Of a stretch of DNA of 64,000 nucleotides, positions 18,723 to 26,907 are shown one piece after another. Source of the stretch: Streptomyces sp. NBC_01428 (GTDB lineage Bacteria; Actinomycetota; Actinomycetes; Streptomycetales; Streptomycetaceae). Where the stretch lies: the NCBI RefSeq assembly GCF_036231965.1, contig NZ_CP109499.1, positions 2,852,001 through 2,916,000 on the forward strand. The letters run 5' to 3'. The notes beneath the pieces were generated by a model that was given only the letters and a program-made list of their open reading frames with translations, was not told where the DNA came from and ran no database searches. Numbering within the stretch: position 1 is the stretch's first letter; the number at the start of each line of letters is the position of its first letter. Both the position numbers and the translations under genes were made by a program.

Positions 18723-18772
18723 ACCTCCCTCTCTCGTGACGACGCTGGTCGCGTCACAGGGGAGAGGGAGGT
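18723..18772 (-). promoter_or_regulatory. Hairpin that sequesters the ribosome binding site of the 18716 gene
   Basis: In the mRNA, ACCTCCCTCTC pairs perfectly with GAGAGGGAGGT (11 bp, + strand arms 18762-18772 and 18723-18733). An inner stem GTGACG/CGTCAC (18752-18757 and 18736-18741) stacks on it. The 3' arm contains the GGGAGG ribosome site, 7 bases before the ATG. It could instead be an intercistronic processing hairpin. Confidence 0.7.
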
Positions 18773-18791
18773 CCGGGGCGATCATTACGCG

Positions 18792-18819
18792 GGTTCCGGC
18801 TACCAGTTGGTAGTGAACC
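18792..18819 (-). promoter_or_regulatory. Nested inverted repeat, operator or hairpin
   Basis: CTACCA (18800-18805) and TGGTAG (18808-18813) form a perfect 2-base-loop palindrome, nested in outer arms GGTTC (18792-18796) and GAACC (18815-18819). It lies between the FAD oxidase stop and the next gene, followed by AT-rich GTAATGAT. It may be a promoter operator for the small gene. Confidence 0.4.
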
Positions 18820-18876
18820 GGATCACACCGACGAGCTGGGCGTACGCCCGTGGATCACCGGGCGCGCCGCGCGCCC

Positions 18877-20304
18877 TCAGCTGTCGAAGCCGAGGCCCAG
18901 TCTGTCCATGGTCTTCAGCCACAGGTTGCGCCGGCCGCCGTGGGTGTCGGCGCGCGCCAGCGACCACTTGGTGAGGGCGATGCCGGTCCACGCGAAGGGC
19001 TCGGGCGGGAACGGCAGCGGCTTCTTGCGGACCATCTCCAGCTCGGTGCGTTCCGTGCGCTCCCCCGCCAGCAGGTCGAGCATCACGTCCGCGCCGAAGC
19101 GGGTGGCGCCCACGCCGAGGCCCGTGTAGCCGGCCGCGTAGGCGACCTTGCCCTGGTGGGCCGTGCCGAAGAACGCCGAGAAGCGCGAGCAGGTGTCGAT
19201 CGCGCCGCCCCAGGCGTGCGAGAAGCGGACGCCCTCCAGCTGCGGGAAGCAGGTGAAGAAGTGCCCGGCGAGCTTGGCGTACGTCTCGGGGCGGTCGTCG
19301 TGCTCGGCGCGGACGCGGCCGCCGTACGGGTAGATCGCGTCGTAACCGCCCCACAGGATGCGGTTGTCGGCGGAGAGCCGGAAGTAGTGGAACTGGTTCG
19401 CCGAGTCGCCGAGGCCCTGGCGGTTCTTCCAGCCGATGGAGGCCAGCTGGTCGTCGGTGAGGGGCTCGGTCATCAGCGCGTAGTCGTAGACCGGGACGGT
19501 GTACGAGCGGACGCGCCGGACGAGGTTCGGGAAGATGTTCGTGCCGAGGGCGACCCGGCGGGCGCCGATCGCGCCGTACGGGGTGCGGACGGCCATGCCG
19601 GCGCCGGACGGCTTCAGGTCGAGGGCGGGCGTGTTCTCGTACACCCGGACCCCGAGCCGCAGGCAGGCGCGCTTCAGGCCCCAGGCCAGCTTGGCCGGGT
19701 GGAGCATGGCGACGCCCCGGCGGTCGTACAGGCCGGCCAGGAAGGTCGGGGAGGCGACCTGTTCGCGGACGGCCTCGGTGTCGAGGAGTTCGACGCCCTC
19801 GGCGAGGCCCTCGCGCTCCAGCTCCTGGTGCCAGTCGCGCAGTTCGGCCGCCTGGTGCGGTTCGGTCGCGACGTCGATCTCGCCGGTGCGCTCGAAGTCG
19901 CAGTCGATGGAGTAGCGGGCGACGGCCGCCTCGATCTCGTCGAGGTTGCGGGCGCCCAGCTCCTCCAGCTTGCGGATCTCGTCGGGCCAGCGGGTCAGCC
20001 CGTTGGACAGACCGTGGGTGAGGGAGGCGGCGCAGAAGCCGCCGTTGCGGCCGGAGGCGGCCCAGCCCACCTCACGGCCCTCCACGAGGACGACGTCCCG
20101 GCCGGGGTCGCGCTCCTTGGCGATCAGCGCGGTCCACAGTCCGCTGTAGCCGCCGCCGACGACGAGCAGGTCGCAGGTGTCGGAGCCGGTGAGCGCGGGC
20201 TCGGGCCGGGGTTTGCCGGGGTCGTCCAGCCAGTACGAGACCGGCTGGGCGTCCGCGAGAGACGTCGTCCACTGATTACCACGGGTCATGGCGCTTGGGG
20301 CCAT
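18877..20304 (-). CDS. FAD-dependent oxidoreductase, gamma-glutamylputrescine oxidase-like
   Basis: Flavoprotein of the DAO/glycine oxidase family, 475 residues. The FAD dinucleotide fold is at about 38-70 (DLLVVGGGYSGLWTALIAK, ending VVLVEGREVG). It is followed by the family signature GWAASGRNGGFCAASL and a C-terminal GYTGLGVGATRFGADVML. This architecture matches PuuB-type oxidases, which oxidise (gamma-glutamyl)putrescine to the aldehyde. The gene is directly downstream of polyamine transporter permease genes (32 bp gap) and in the same operon as an aminobutyraldehyde-type dehydrogenase. I placed the start at 20304 (MAPSAM) because of the AGGGAG site; the ATG at 20289 is an alternative. Confidence 0.87.
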   Translation of the reverse strand: MAPSAMTRGNQWTTSLADAQPVSYWLDDPGKPRPEPALTGSDTCDLLVVGGGYSGLWTALIAKERDPGRDVVLVEGREVGWAASGRNGGFCAASLTHGLSNGLTRWPDEIRKLEELGARNLDEIEAAVARYSIDCDFERTGEIDVATEPHQAAELRDWHQELEREGLAEGVELLDTEAVREQVASPTFLAGLYDRRGVAMLHPAKLAWGLKRACLRLGVRVYENTPALDLKPSGAGMAVRTPYGAIGARRVALGTNIFPNLVRRVRSYTVPVYDYALMTEPLTDDQLASIGWKNRQGLGDSANQFHYFRLSADNRILWGGYDAIYPYGGRVRAEHDDRPETYAKLAGHFFTCFPQLEGVRFSHAWGGAIDTCSRFSAFFGTAHQGKVAYAAGYTGLGVGATRFGADVMLDLLAGERTERTELEMVRKKPLPFPPEPFAWTGIALTKWSLARADTHGGRRNLWLKTMDRLGLGFDS

Positions 20305-20336
20305 GATTTCCAACTCCCTACGAGGGTTTTCGAGCG

Positions 20337-21137
20337 TTATGCCTTTTGCCTGTTGCGGCGATTGCCGACGACCATTCCGGCCAGGACGAAGAGTACGGCG
20401 ATGAGGAACATGGCCGTTCCGATGACGTTGATCTGAACGGGTGTTCCGCGCTGTGCCGAACCCCAGACGAACATGGGGAAGGTGACGGTCGAGCCGGCGT
20501 TGAAATTGGTGATGATGAAATCGTCGAAGGAGAGCGCGAAGGCGAGCAGCGCGCCCGCCGCGATGCCCGGTGCCGCGATGGGCAGGGTCACCCGCAGGAA
20601 GGTCTGCGCGGGACCGGCGTACAGGTCCTGCGCCGCCTGTTCGAGGCGGGGGTCCATCGACATGACACGGGCCTTGACGGCCGTCACGACGAAGCTGAGG
20701 CAGAACATGATGTGGGCGATCAGGATCGTCCAGAAGCCCAGCTGAGCGCCCATGTTGAGGAACAGGGTGAGCAGCGAGGCGGCCATCACGACCTCGGGCA
20801 TCGCCATCGGCAGGAAGATCAGCGAGTTCACGGCGCCGCGTGCGCGGAAGCGGTAGCGGACGAGCGCGAAGGCGATCATCGTGCCGAGGATCGTGGCGCC
20901 GATCGTCGCCCAGACGGCGATCTGGAGGCTGAGCGAGAGCGAGCCGCACATGTCGGCGACCCCGCACGGATCGCGCCAGGCGTCCGTCGAGAATTGCTGC
21001 CACTCGTAATTGAAGCGCCCCTTCGGTTTGTTGAAGGAGAACACCGTCACGACGATGTTGGGCAGCAGCAGGTATCCGAGCGTCAGCAGTCCCCCGATGA
21101 CGACGAGATGGCGCTTGAACCAGTTCACGAAGGCCAT
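20337..21137 (-). CDS. Polyamine ABC transporter permease (PotC-like)
   Basis: Inner membrane permease subunit of 266 residues with six predicted helices. The cytoplasmic EAA loop, which contacts the ATPase, is seen as EQAAQDLYAGPAQTFLRVTLP with the conserved glycine. It abuts the PotB-like gene with no gap (20337-21137 next to 21138), as usual for the second permease of spermidine/putrescine transporters. The C-terminus is basic (GNRRNRQKA). Specificity for polyamines is inferred from the binding protein and catabolic genes in the operon. Confidence 0.9.
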   Translation of the reverse strand: MAFVNWFKRHLVVIGGLLTLGYLLLPNIVVTVFSFNKPKGRFNYEWQQFSTDAWRDPCGVADMCGSLSLSLQIAVWATIGATILGTMIAFALVRYRFRARGAVNSLIFLPMAMPEVVMAASLLTLFLNMGAQLGFWTILIAHIMFCLSFVVTAVKARVMSMDPRLEQAAQDLYAGPAQTFLRVTLPIAAPGIAAGALLAFALSFDDFIITNFNAGSTVTFPMFVWGSAQRGTPVQINVIGTAMFLIAVLFVLAGMVVGNRRNRQKA

Positions 21138-22067
21138 TTAGACCAGATCCTCCGTCCCGGACTTGCGGATGTAGAGCGTGACCATGATGAGGATCGCGGC
21201 CATGAGGATGAACGAGAGTGCCGCGGCCGTCGGATAGTCGAGAATCCGCAGGAACTGGGTCTGGATGACGTTGCCGACCATGCGGGTGTCGGTGGAGCCG
21301 AGCAGGTCGGCGTTCACGTAGTCACCGCTGGCGGGGATGAACGTCAGCAGGGTGCCGGAGACGACGCCCGGCATCGACAGCGGGAACGTCACCTTGCGGA
21401 AGGTGGTGATCGGCCGGGCGTACAGGTCGCCGGCCGCCTCGTGCAGCCGTCCGTCGATCCGCTCCAACGAGGTGTAGAGCGGCAGCACCATGAACGGCAG
21501 GAAGTTGTACGTGAGTCCGCAGACCACCGCGAGCGGTGTGGCGAGGACCCGGTCGCCCGCCGTGAAGCCGAGCCAGTTGGTGACGTCCAGGACGTGCAGC
21601 GTGTTCAGGGCGCCGACGACCGGGCCGCCGTCCGCGAGGATCGTCTTCCAGGCGAGCGTGCGGATCAGGAAGCTGGTGAAGAACGGCGCGATCACCAGGA
21701 TCATGATCAGGTTGCGCCAGCGGCCCGCGCGGAAGGCGATCAGGTACGCGAGCGGATAGCCGAGTACCAGGCACAGGATCGTCGCGGCACCGGCGTAGAG
21801 CACGGAGCGCAGGAACTGCGGCCAGTAGTCGGCGAGCGCGTCCCAGTAGGTCTGGAAGTGCCAGGTGACCTTGAAGCCGTCCTCCAGCGATCCGGTCTGG
21901 ATCGAGGTGGAGGCCTGGTAGACCAGCGGGAGCGCGAAGAAGACGATCAGCCACAGCAGGCCGGGCAGCAGCAGCCAGTACGGGACGAGCCGGCCGCGCT
22001 TCTTCGGCGGCTTCTTGGCGGGTTGCGGCGCGAGCGGCGGCGCCTCCGCCTCGGTGACGGTGGCCAT
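21138..22067 (-). CDS. Polyamine ABC transporter permease (PotB-like)
   Basis: First permease subunit, 309 residues. A proline- and lysine-rich cytoplasmic N-terminus (about 1-30) precedes six helices. The EAA motif is LHEAAGDLYARPITTFRKVTFPL. Its start codon overlaps the stop of the ATPase gene by one base (22067), so translation is coupled. It is predicted to form a heterodimer with the PotC-like permease and the PotA-like ATPase. Confidence 0.9.
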   Translation of the reverse strand: MATVTEAEAPPLAPQPAKKPPKKRGRLVPYWLLLPGLLWLIVFFALPLVYQASTSIQTGSLEDGFKVTWHFQTYWDALADYWPQFLRSVLYAGAATILCLVLGYPLAYLIAFRAGRWRNLIMILVIAPFFTSFLIRTLAWKTILADGGPVVGALNTLHVLDVTNWLGFTAGDRVLATPLAVVCGLTYNFLPFMVLPLYTSLERIDGRLHEAAGDLYARPITTFRKVTFPLSMPGVVSGTLLTFIPASGDYVNADLLGSTDTRMVGNVIQTQFLRILDYPTAAALSFILMAAILIMVTLYIRKSGTEDLV

Positions 22068-23227
22068 CAGGCGGCCTCCTCCTCGGCCGTCTCGACACCG
22101 GCGTCGATGTCCTGGGCGGCGTCGAGGCCGAAGGTGTGCGCCGGGCTCCAGTGCAGGACGACCTCGGCACCCGGGGCGAGCCGGGAGTCACGGTCGATGT
22201 TCTGGGCGTAGACCTCGAACTCGGGGCAGACGGCGCTGTCGATCACGTACTGCGTGGAGACGCCGATGAAGCTGGAGTCGGCGATCCTGCCGGTGATGCG
22301 GTTGCGGCCGGCGGGTATCTCGCCCGCGTCGTCGGCGTGCGTGAGGGAGATCTTCTCCGGCCGGACGCCGACCAGCAGCTTGCCGCCGGTCGTGGTGTCC
22401 GCCGAACATCGCGACCCGGGGAGCACCAGCTTGCCGCCGCCCGCCCGGAGGACGATCTCGTCGCCGCTACGGGAGTCGACCTCGGCCTCGATGAGGTTGG
22501 AGGTGCCGAGGAAGTTGGCGACGAAGGTGGTGTTCGGGTTCTCGTAGAGGTCGGCGGGCGCGCCGAGCTGCTCGACACGGCCCGCGTTCATCACGGCGAC
22601 CGTGTCGGCCATGGTCATGGCCTCCTCCTGGTCGTGCGTGACGTGGACGAAGGTGATGCCGACCTCGGTCTGGATGCGCTTGAGCTCCAGCTGCATCTGA
22701 CGGCGCAGCTTGAGGTCGAGGGCGCCGAGGGGCTCGTCGAGGAGGAGCACCTTGGGGTGGTTGATCAGCGCGCGGGCCACGGCGACACGCTGCTGCTGGC
22801 CGCCGGAGAGCTGGTGCGGCTTCTTGCGCGCCTGCTCGCCGAGCTGGACGAGGTCGAGCATGTCCTCGACCTGCTTCTTCACCGACTTGATGCCGCGCCG
22901 GCGCAGGCCGAAGGCGACGTTCTCGAAGATGTCGAGGTGCGGGAAGAGGGCGTAGGACTGGAAGACCGTGTTCACCGGGCGCTTGTAGGGCGGCAGGTTC
23001 GTCACGTCCTGGTCGCCGAGCATGACGGTGCCCGATGAGGGCTCCTCCAGGCCGGCGATCATCCGCAGGGTGGTGGTCTTGCCGCAGCCGGACGCGCCGA
23101 GCAGCGCGAAGAACGAGCCCTGCGGCACGGTCAGGTCGAGGGGGTGCACGGCCGTGAAGGAGCCGTACGTCTTGCTGATCCCGGAGAGGCGGACGTCGCC
23201 GCTGTTGTCATTCGTCATCGTGGTCAC
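22067..23227 (-). CDS. Polyamine ABC transporter ATP-binding protein (PotA-like)
   Basis: ATPase subunit of 386 residues that energises polyamine uptake. The Walker A motif GASGCGKTT is near residue 40, the signature [15 protein letters not shown] near 140 and the Walker B motif [11 protein letters not shown] near 160, followed by the switch histidine in [10 protein letters not shown]-terminal TOBE domain (about 280-380) is typical of the PotA/UgpC group. The start at 23227 overlaps the stop of the binding protein by 4 bp. The order binding protein, ATPase, permease, permease is the usual actinobacterial arrangement. Confidence 0.93.
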   Translation of the reverse strand: MTTMTNDNSGDVRLSGISKTYGSFTAVHPLDLTVPQGSFFALLGASGCGKTTTLRMIAGLEEPSSGTVMLGDQDVTNLPPYKRPVNTVFQSYALFPHLDIFENVAFGLRRRGIKSVKKQVEDMLDLVQLGEQARKKPHQLSGGQQQRVAVARALINHPKVLLLDEPLGALDLKLRRQMQLELKRIQTEVGITFVHVTHDQEEAMTMADTVAVMNAGRVEQLGAPADLYENPNTTFVANFLGTSNLIEAEVDSRSGDEIVLRAGGGKLVLPGSRCSADTTTGGKLLVGVRPEKISLTHADDAGEIPAGRNRITGRIADSSFIGVSTQYVIDSAVCPEFEVYAQNIDRDSRLAPGAEVVLHWSPAHTFGLDAAQDIDAGVETAEEEAA

Positions 23228-24471
23228 GCCCCTGTGAGCTTCGCGAACTTCTCTTCGTAGGCCGTCTCTTCCTTCTGGCTCAGCGAGCGGAAGGGGTGTG
23301 ACTTCGCGGCCATGGCCTTGTCAGGAATGATCAGCGGGTTGTTCGCCGCGTCCTTGTCGATCTTCGCGAGATAGGGCTTGACCCCGTCGACCGGACAGAC
23401 GTAGTTGATGTAGGCGGCGAGTTCCGCGGCGGGCTCGGGCTCGTAGTAGAAGTCCATGAGCCGCTCGGCGTTCGTCTTGTGACGTGCCTTGTTGGGGATC
23501 AGCATGTTGTCGGTCGACGTGATGTATCCGCTGTCCGGGATGAGGAAGTCGACGTCCGGGCTGTCCGCCTTGAGCTGGACGACGTCACCGGCCCAGGCCA
23601 CACAGGCGGCGAGGTCGCCCTTGGTGAGGTCGGACGTGTAGTCGTTGCCGGTGAAGCGGCGTATCTGGCCCTTGTCGACGGCCTTCTGGAGGCGGGCGAT
23701 CGCCGCGTCGAAGTCGTCGTCGGTGAAGTTCGCCGGGTCCTTGCCCATGTCGAGGAGGGTCATGCCCATGCTGTCGCGCATCTCCGAGAGGAAGCCGACG
23801 CGCCCCTTGAGTTTGGGGTTGTCGAGCAGGTCGGAGACGGAGCGGACCTCGACGCCGTCGAGCGCCTTCTTGTTGTAGGCGATGACGGTCGAGATGCCCT
23901 GCCAGGGATAGGAGTAGGCGCGCCCGGGGTCCCAGTCGGGGTTGCGGAACTGGGCGGACAGGTTGGTGTAGGCGTGCGGGAGGTTGGCCGCGTCGAGCTT
24001 CTGCACCCAGCCGAACCGGATGAGGCGGGCCGCCAGCCAGTCGGTGACGACGATGATGTCGCGCCCGGTGTCCTGGCCCGCCGCGAGCTGCGGCTTGATC
24101 TTCCCGAAGAACTCGACGTTGTCGTTGATGTCCTCGGTGTACTTGACCTTGATACCGGTCCGTTCGGCGAACGCGTCGAGCGTGGGGTGGTGCTTCTCGC
24201 TCTCGTCGACGTCCATGTACTCGGTCCAGTTGGAGAAGTTGATCGTCTTCTCCTTGGCCGAGTGGTCCTCGGCCGAGACCCCGCCCTGGGTCTTGCCCGC
24301 GGCCGGGATGCCGCAGGCGCTCAGCGCCCCCAGGCCGCCGACGGCGAGCGCGCCGCCGGCCGACGCGCGCAGCAGGGAACGGCGGCTGAGGGAGGCCCTG
24401 CCGTTCCGGAAGCTGCGCCGCAGGGCGGCCCGTTGGACCGGGGACATGCGTTCGGGCTCGTACTGCTCCAT
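23224..24471 (-). CDS. Polyamine ABC transporter substrate-binding protein (PotD-like), Tat/lipoprotein
   Basis: Extracytoplasmic solute receptor of 415 residues. The N-terminus has a twin-arginine motif (SRRSLLRAS) followed by a hydrophobic stretch and a lipobox ending LSAC, so it is probably exported by Tat and lipid-anchored. The mature protein starts with the PotD-type ligand segment INFSNWTEYMD and continues with the conserved VVTDWLAARL and FLIPDSGYITSTDNMLIP. I placed the start at 24471 (MEQYEPERMSP), 77 bp after the aldehyde dehydrogenase stop. A second PotD-like protein is encoded at 46077 without permeases. Confidence 0.92.
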   Translation of the reverse strand: MEQYEPERMSPVQRAALRRSFRNGRASLSRRSLLRASAGGALAVGGLGALSACGIPAAGKTQGGVSAEDHSAKEKTINFSNWTEYMDVDESEKHHPTLDAFAERTGIKVKYTEDINDNVEFFGKIKPQLAAGQDTGRDIIVVTDWLAARLIRFGWVQKLDAANLPHAYTNLSAQFRNPDWDPGRAYSYPWQGISTVIAYNKKALDGVEVRSVSDLLDNPKLKGRVGFLSEMRDSMGMTLLDMGKDPANFTDDDFDAAIARLQKAVDKGQIRRFTGNDYTSDLTKGDLAACVAWAGDVVQLKADSPDVDFLIPDSGYITSTDNMLIPNKARHKTNAERLMDFYYEPEPAAELAAYINYVCPVDGVKPYLAKIDKDAANNPLIIPDKAMAAKSHPFRSLSQKEETAYEEKFAKLTGA

Positions 24472-24547
24472 GCTCTGGTGCCCTTTCGGAAGCGTCGCGG
24501 CCGTGGTCGCGGCCTGGTCTGCCACAGGGCCGTAGCCGGTCGTTCGG

Positions 24548-26074
24548 CTACGGCCGGTCCCCGAAGACCGTGCGGTGCCAGTCCTTCCTGGCGACCGCGG
24601 TGTTGTCGAACATGACGTGCTTGACCTGCGTGTACTCCTCGAAGGAGTAGGCGGACATGTCCTTGCCGAAGCCGGACGCCTTGTAACCGCCGTGCGGCAT
24701 CTCGCTGATGATCGGAATGTGGTCGTTGACCCAGACGCAGCCCGCCTTGATCTCGCGGGTCGCGCGGTTGGCGCGGTAGACGTCGCGGCTCCAGGCGGAG
24801 GCCGCGAGTCCGTACGGGGTGTCGTTGGCCAGCGCGATGCCCTCGTCGTCGGTGTCGAAGGGGAGCACGACGAGCACCGGGCCGAAGATCTCGGCCTGCA
24901 CGATCTCGCTGTCCTGCCCGGCGTCGGCGACGAGCGTGGGCGCATAGTACGCGCCGGACTTGAGCGCTCCCTGGGGAGCCTCTCCGCCGGTGACCACGCG
25001 CGCGTAGCCGCGGGCGCGGTCGACGAATCCGGCGACGCGGTCGCGCTGGGCGTGCGAGATGAGCGGGCCGAGGTCGGTGTCGGCCGCGAAGGGGTCGCCC
25101 ACGCGGACGCTTGCCATCAGGGCGCCCGTCCGCTCCACGAAGGCTTCGTAGAGGGGGCGTTGCACGTACGCGCGCGTGGCGGCCGTGCAGTCCTGGCCGG
25201 TGTTGATGAGCGAGCCGGCGACCGCGCCGTGTACGGCGGCCTCCAGATCGGCGTCGTCGAAGACGAGGAAGGGCGCCTTGCCGCCGAGCTCCAGGTGGAG
25301 GCGCTTGACGGTGGAGGTGGCGATCTCGGCGACGCGCTTGCCGACGGCCGTCGACCCGGTGAAGGAGGTCATCGCGACGTCGGGGTGTCCGACGAGATGC
25401 TCGCCCGCCTCCCGGCCGAGGCCGGTGACGATGTTGATCACGCCGTCCGGGATGCCCGCCTCGGTGGCCGCCTCGGCGAACAGCAGGGAGGTGAGCGGGG
25501 TCAGCTCGGCGGGCTTCAGGACGATCGTGTTGCCCGCGGCGATCGCCGGGAGGATCTTCCACGCGGCCATCTGGAGCGGGTAGTTCCAGGGCGCGATGGA
25601 ACCGACGACCCCGATGGCCTCGCGGCGTACGTACGAGGTGTGGTCACCGGAGTACTCGCCGGCCGACTGGCCCTGGAGGTGCCGGGCGGCGCCGGCGAAG
25701 AACGCGGTGTTGTCGATGGTGCCCGGCACGTCGAACTCGCGGGTCAGCTTGAGGGGCTTCCCGCACTGCAGGGACTCGGCCTGGGCGAACTCCTCGGCAC
25801 GCTCGGCGAGCACGGCGGCGAAGCGGTGCAGCGCGTCGGAGCGTTCCCCGGGGGTGGCGCCCGACCAGCCGGGGAAGGCCGCGCGGGCGGCGGCCACGGC
25901 CGCGTCCACGTCGGCGGTGCCCGCCAGCTCGTAGGTGTACACCTCTTCGCCGGTGGCGGGGTCGACGACCGCGTGGCTGCGGCCGGACGTGCCCTTGGTC
26001 AGACGTCCCGCGATGTACTGCGCTCCGCCGGCGAGGCGGTCCTGCGCCTGGAAGCGATGGCCCGGATTGTGCAT
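24548..26074 (-). CDS. Gamma-aminobutyraldehyde dehydrogenase-like enzyme
   Basis: NAD+-dependent aldehyde dehydrogenase of 508 residues, first gene of the polyamine operon. The catalytic cysteine is in NTGQDCTAATR, the general base in LELGGKAPFLV and the nucleotide loop in FTGSTAVGKRV. The NTGQDCTAATR form of the cysteine motif is typical of the PuuC/PatD (aminobutyraldehyde) group. With the PuuB-like oxidase in the same transcript it would turn polyamine-derived aldehydes into (gamma-glutamyl-)GABA. The promoter region upstream carries two overlapping inverted repeats (26167-26210). Confidence 0.9.
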   Translation of the reverse strand: MHNPGHRFQAQDRLAGGAQYIAGRLTKGTSGRSHAVVDPATGEEVYTYELAGTADVDAAVAAARAAFPGWSGATPGERSDALHRFAAVLAERAEEFAQAESLQCGKPLKLTREFDVPGTIDNTAFFAGAARHLQGQSAGEYSGDHTSYVRREAIGVVGSIAPWNYPLQMAAWKILPAIAAGNTIVLKPAELTPLTSLLFAEAATEAGIPDGVINIVTGLGREAGEHLVGHPDVAMTSFTGSTAVGKRVAEIATSTVKRLHLELGGKAPFLVFDDADLEAAVHGAVAGSLINTGQDCTAATRAYVQRPLYEAFVERTGALMASVRVGDPFAADTDLGPLISHAQRDRVAGFVDRARGYARVVTGGEAPQGALKSGAYYAPTLVADAGQDSEIVQAEIFGPVLVVLPFDTDDEGIALANDTPYGLAASAWSRDVYRANRATREIKAGCVWVNDHIPIISEMPHGGYKASGFGKDMSAYSFEEYTQVKHVMFDNTAVARKDWHRTVFGDRP

Positions 26075-26166
26075 GTCGCTCTCCTCCGCCGCCCTCCCCG
26101 TCGAAACGGGGGTCGGCGTAGCTCCAGCTCGATTTGAGTGCCGATCCTGACAGAGCTAAGGGACTC

Positions 26167-26210
26167 CAACAAGTGATTCCGTTGTTGCCTTTTGGTTACG
26201 CGACGGAATC
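26167..26210 (-). promoter_or_regulatory. Two interlocked inverted repeats upstream of the polyamine operon
   Basis: CAACAA (26167-26172) and TTGTTG (26182-26187) form one palindrome with a 9-base spacer. GATTCCG (26175-26181) and CGGAATC (26204-26210) form a second. They interlock and sit 93-136 bp upstream of the dehydrogenase start, in the divergent space shared with the NADAR gene. The regulator is unknown. Confidence 0.5.
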
Positions 26211-26282
26211 CTTCGACCAGGTGTCGAGTCCTGCTGGAAAAGGCGGGACGGAATGTCAGTGGTGCGTGCCAGAGTGGCGTGC

Positions 26283-26834
26283 ATGGGGAAGATCGCCACG
26301 CGGGACGCACTGGTCAGCACCGTCGAGTCGGGGACGCGGGTGAAGTACCTGCACTTCTGGGGGCACCGTGCGCGGGCGGACGGACAGGTCGGACCGAGCT
26401 GCCTCAGCCAGTGGTGGCCGTCACCCTTCGTGGTCGAAGGGGTCGTCTACGCCACGGCGGAGCACTGGATGATGGCCTCCAAGGCGCGCCTCTTCGGGGA
26501 CGCCGAGGCCGAGCGGCAGGCGGTGGACGCGGCGAACCCGGCGCTCGCCAAGAAGGCGGGCCGGCTGGTGCGCGGATTCGACGACGCCGTGTGGGAGCGC
26601 GAGCGGTTCGGGATCGTGGTCGAGGGCAGCGTCCACAAGTTCGCGGCGCACCCGGAGCTGCGGGCGTTCCTGCTGGGCACCGGCGACCGGGTGCTCGTCG
26701 AGGCGAGCCCGCTGGACCGCGTCTGGGGCATCGGCCTCGCCGCGACCGACGAGGGCGCCTCGGACCCCCGGCGCTGGCGGGGCCCGAACCTGCTGGGCTT
26801 CGCGCTGATGGAGGCGCGGGAGCGGCTCCGGTAG
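26283..26834 (+). CDS. NADAR domain protein (YbiA-like N-glycosidase family)
   Basis: A 183-residue cytoplasmic protein of the NADAR/RibX family. Members hydrolyse the N-glycosidic bond of riboflavin intermediates or remove ADP-ribose from guanine. The family features are LHFWGHRA and CLSQWWPSPFVVEGVVYATAEHWMMASKARLF (residues about 20-60; tryptophan and EHWMM motif). They also include the C-terminal VWGIGLAATDEGASDPRRWRGPNLLGFALM. The start is the ATG at 26283 (MGKIATRDAL). It is transcribed away from the polyamine operon and has no obvious partner gene. A riboflavin-repair or phage-defence role cannot be told apart from sequence alone. Confidence 0.88.
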   Translation: MGKIATRDALVSTVESGTRVKYLHFWGHRARADGQVGPSCLSQWWPSPFVVEGVVYATAEHWMMASKARLFGDAEAERQAVDAANPALAKKAGRLVRGFDDAVWERERFGIVVEGSVHKFAAHPELRAFLLGTGDRVLVEASPLDRVWGIGLAATDEGASDPRRWRGPNLLGFALMEARERLR

Positions 26835-26907
26835 GGGGCGGGCGGGTCGGGGGTGCGGTGATCGTCCTGCGGATGCGGCACCCCGTCAACCGGCTGAGAA
26901 TGCAGAA

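Noticed and set aside
18877..21003. The long frame that would extend the FAD oxidase upstream through the PotC-like gene
   Set aside because: The extra N-terminal part is arginine-rich shadow of the permease. The FAD motif begins just after an ATG with a good ribosome site at 20304.
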